Shown one piece after another: positions 3,980-6,427 of a stretch of 6,427 nucleotides of DNA (positions are counted from its first letter, which is position 1; each line of letters opens with the position of its first letter). The translations under genes and the position numbers were made by a program. The DNA is taken from NCBI GenBank assembly GCA_046726955.1, contig JBKPBQ010000542.1, positions 1-6,427 on the forward strand. Reading direction: 5' to 3'. Origin of the DNA: CAVPGH01 sp046726955 (GTDB lineage Bacteria > Acidobacteriota > Vicinamibacteria > Fen-336). The notes beneath the pieces are model-generated. The model was given only the letters and a program-made list of their open reading frames with translations, ran no database searches and was not told the origin of the DNA.

Positions 3980-6427
3980 CTAGCTCGCTCGCCCCGGCTC
4001 CCGAAACGCCTTCTTCTGTCGGTAGAGCTCGAGCCGCTTGCCGATGTCCGCGGCGAGACCCGCGGGCCCGGCGGACGCCGCGAGCGCGGCCGCCTCCTGC
4101 GCCGTCGCCGCCGCCCGATCGAACTGACCGGCCGACGCGTAGGCGGCGGCGAGCGTGTCCAGGACGACGGGCTCCCGGCGCGAGGTCCGATCGGCCGCCG
4201 CTTCCGCTAGACGAACCGCCTCGGACGGATTGCGGACGCGCGCGTCGGGGTGCGTAGCGAGGATCCAGGCGATCTCGTTCATCGGCGCGGGCCAATCCGG
4301 CCGGAGCCGCAGCGCCTCGCGGAAGTGGACGAGCGCCTCGTCCCGCTCGCCCAACGCCCGCAGGGCCAGCCCCAGGTTGTTCTGGGCCTCGGGGTCGCCC
4401 GGCTCCACGCGCAAGGCCTCGCGAAACTCCGCGGCCGCTTCCTTCATCCGGCCCTGCGACCCAAGGATGCTCCCCAGGCTGTTGTGGGCGCCGGCCAGCC
4501 GCGAGTCGAGCTCGAGGGCTCGTCGGTATTCCCGCACCGCTTCGTCCACTCGACCCTGCTGCTTCAGCGAGCGGCCGAGGTTGTAGTGGGCGACGGCGAG
4601 CCGCGGCGCGAGCCGCACCGCCTCCCGGAACTGCGCGAGGGCTTCCTCCTGCCGCCCCTTCTCACGCAGGGCGACGCCAAGGCGATCGTGGAGCTCGGCG
4701 TTGTCCGGCCGCGCCGCCAGGGACTGCTCGAAGTGAGCGATCGCTTCGTCCCATCGCGAGAGCGACGCGAGCGCCGCCCCGAGGTACGCGTGGGTCTCGG
4801 CGGAGCCCGGCTCGATGGCGAGGGCCCGTCGATAGGCGGCCACCGCCTCCTCGAGCTTGCCCTGCTTGGCGAGCACGAAGCCGAGCTGCGTCGCGGCCGC
4901 CGCGCTCTCCGGCAACGCCGAGGACGCCGCCCCCACGAGCCTCGCTGCCTCGTCCACCTGCCCCTTGTCCGCGAGCGCGCGCCCGAGAGCCATGCGCGTG
5001 TCGGGAGAATCCGGTTCGACCTCGAGCGCTGCCCGATAGTGGGCAATCGCGCCGTCGAGATCCCCGCGCTCCCGAAGAAGGCTGGCGAGGTGGGCCTGCG
5101 CCTTCGCGTTCTTCGGCGCGACCTCCACCGCCTTGCGCGCCGCGGTGAACGCCGCCTGGGGCTGGCCCTCGGCGAGCGCGATTTTCGACATCTGCAGGTG
5201 GCAGTCCGCGAAGCCCGGCCGCTCCCGGAGCATCTCGTCGCAGAGGGCCCGCGCCTCCGGATACTTCTTGTCCTCGACGAGCTTGTTCAGCCGCTGGTCC
5301 TTGCGGAAGAAGGCGATCAGGTCCTTCGGGTCCTCCTTGCTCCGGTCGAAGCCGAGCGACGATGTCTCGCCGCCGTGGCCGAGGTAGCCGAGAGCGGCCA
5401 GGCGCTGCCGCGAGGCCTCGTCGAGTGCCGCCGACTCCGGGGCGGGTCCAGGCGCGCGGCCGGCCGCGGTGAGGATCGTGACGAGCGTCCGGCCCATGGC
5501 GTTCGCCCGCGCCGGTTCGCGTTCGAGGAGATTCCTGGCCTCCTCGGGATCGCTCCGCAGGTCGTAGAGCTCGGGCCGCGTCGTCTCGATGTACTTCCAC
5601 CCGTCCACGATGACGCCCAGGAGCGAGCTCGTCCCGTAGTAGCGCGTCGGGGTCACGGTCTCCGCGTAGAGCGGCCGGGCCGCTCCTCCCGAGCCCCGCC
5701 CCGCGAGCCACGGCGAGAGGTCGATTCCCTGGACCTCCTTGGGCACGGCGATCCCGGCAACCGAGACGATGGTGGGGACGATGTCGACCAGGCTCACCGG
5801 CAGCTCGACCTGCCGCGGCGCCGCGCGGGGAACGCGCACCACGAGCGGCACGCGCAGCGCGCCCTCGTAGATGAAGAAGCCGTGGTTGAGCTCGCCGTGC
5901 TCGCCGAGCATCTCCCCGTGGTCGCCGGTGACGACCACGAGCGTCTCGTCCCAGAGGCCGAGCTGACGGAGCTTGTCGAGCACCTGGCCGGCGCAGTGGT
6001 CGGCGAATGCGACCTCGCCTTCGTACGGGTGCTCCTTCCACTTCGACGCGAAGGGCTCGGGCGGCTCGTAGGGATCGTGCGGGTCGTAGAAGTGGACGAA
6101 GAGGAAGAACGGACGCTCCTTGTGCGACTCGAGCCACTGAACGGCCACTCGAGCCGTCTCGTCGCCCTTGCGCTCGTTCAGGTCGCCGACCTTGTGGACC
6201 TCCTGGAAGTGGTCGTCGTACGTGTCGAATCCCTGGCTCGTGCCGAAGCGGTGGTCGAGGACGAAGCTGCTGACCACGGCGCCTGTCGTGTAGCCACCCG
6301 CCTTCAGCATCTCGGCGAGGGTCAGGCTGGCGTCCGGTAGCTTGTTCAGCAGGTTGTCGCGGAGGCCGTGCGTGGGGGGAAGCGTGCCCGTCAGCATCGA
6401 GACGTGGGCGGGGAGCGTCATGGGCAC
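3980..6427 (-). CDS. sulfatase-superfamily hydrolase/transferase fused to a TPR array, 5' end cut off
   Basis: Visible are 815 residues; the frame runs off the right edge. The GTG at 6425-6427 is probably internal, since the first metal-binding Asp residues and any signal peptide should lie upstream. Residues 1-345 have the alkaline phosphatase/sulfatase fold: TLPAHVSMLTG (4-14) at the nucleophile position, FVHFYDPHDPY (110-120), VVTGDHGE (165-172) supplying metal ligands Asp169 and His170, NHGFFIYEGALRVPLVVRVP (181-200), and the C-terminal strand GWKYIETT. The sulfatase C-x-P-S-R motif is replaced by T-L-P-A-H, so Thr4, not formylglycine, would be the nucleophile. This leaves phosphoester hydrolysis or group transfer as open as sulfate ester cleavage. 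From about 370 a TPR domain follows. Ten units keep an exact 34-residue register, with the key hydrophobic residue at 413, 447, 481, 515, 549, 583, 617, 651, 685 and 719. A shifted unit lies near 753-786, and the tail ends in LYRQKKAFREP. The TPR region probably docks a partner. The stop is TAG at 3980-3982. Confidence 0.9.
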   Translation of the reverse strand: MPMTLPAHVSMLTGTLPPTHGLRDNLLNKLPDASLTLAEMLKAGGYTTGAVVSSFVLDHRFGTSQGFDTYDDHFQEVHKVGDLNERKGDETARVAVQWLESHKERPFFLFVHFYDPHDPYEPPEPFASKWKEHPYEGEVAFADHCAGQVLDKLRQLGLWDETLVVVTGDHGEMLGEHGELNHGFFIYEGALRVPLVVRVPRAAPRQVELPVSLVDIVPTIVSVAGIAVPKEVQGIDLSPWLAGRGSGGAARPLYAETVTPTRYYGTSSLLGVIVDGWKYIETTRPELYDLRSDPEEARNLLEREPARANAMGRTLVTILTAAGRAPGPAPESAALDEASRQRLAALGYLGHGGETSSLGFDRSKEDPKDLIAFFRKDQRLNKLVEDKKYPEARALCDEMLRERPGFADCHLQMSKIALAEGQPQAAFTAARKAVEVAPKNAKAQAHLASLLRERGDLDGAIAHYRAALEVEPDSPDTRMALGRALADKGQVDEAARLVGAASSALPESAAAATQLGFVLAKQGKLEEAVAAYRRALAIEPGSAETHAYLGAALASLSRWDEAIAHFEQSLAARPDNAELHDRLGVALREKGRQEEALAQFREAVRLAPRLAVAHYNLGRSLKQQGRVDEAVREYRRALELDSRLAGAHNSLGSILGSQGRMKEAAAEFREALRVEPGDPEAQNNLGLALRALGERDEALVHFREALRLRPDWPAPMNEIAWILATHPDARVRNPSEAVRLAEAAADRTSRREPVVLDTLAAAYASAGQFDRAAATAQEAAALAASAGPAGLAADIGKRLELYRQKKAFREPGRAS

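Noticed and set aside
4250..6340. Very long open frame on the + strand opposite the sulfatase-TPR gene
   Set aside because: It mirrors the - strand gene, is Arg/Leu/Gly-rich with no recognisable domain, and such antisense frames are expected in GC-rich DNA. The - strand frame shows clear sulfatase and TPR motifs.

Overview
This window comes from a strongly GC-rich bacterial chromosome. The gene set points to a soil or sediment lineage of the Acidobacteriota, Myxococcota or Eisenbacteria type. The evidence is a sulfatase-fold protein fused to a long TPR array, a lone Tat-exported molybdenum oxidoreductase, a tandem PilZ protein, and an HNH-nuclease gene of a family that, as I recall, is multicopy in such genomes. 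The phylum is an inference from gene content only.

Layout, left to right. A tandem PilZ-domain gene runs on the + strand (18-665). It converges on a sulfite-oxidase-family molybdoenzyme on the - strand (714-1928), with nested inverted repeats in the 48-bp gap. A 241-bp non-coding stretch follows (1929-2169). It holds a short palindrome against the molybdoenzyme start and a hairpin built on TCAGACCCC/GGGGTC. Next is an HNH-endonuclease gene on the - strand (3445 to 2170) whose frame is broken by one extra base just before the zinc-binding HNH module. Upstream of it lies about 530 bp without a gene (3446-3979). The window ends with a partial - strand gene (6427 to 3980) encoding an alkaline-phosphatase/sulfatase-superfamily domain followed by about eleven TPR units; its N-terminus lies beyond the right edge.

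The most unusual signal is a 34-bp repeat family with the core ACCCATTCCGGATNAGGT. Three copies (3707, 3783, 3900) point one way in the intergenic region. A fourth (2220-2253) points the other way inside the 3' end of the HNH gene, so copies flank the nuclease gene in inverted orientation. The core has dyad symmetry (ACC-n3-TCCGGA-n3-GGT), as in a protein-binding site or hairpin. This may be a nuclease-associated repeat or a decayed mobile unit, not a CRISPR array.

The genes do not form one pathway. PilZ suggests cyclic-di-GMP sensing. The molybdoenzyme suggests periplasmic redox chemistry. The sulfatase-TPR protein is probably an extracytoplasmic hydrolase or transferase on a protein-interaction scaffold. 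The three - strand genes are separated by gaps of more than 200 bp, so they are probably separate transcription units.
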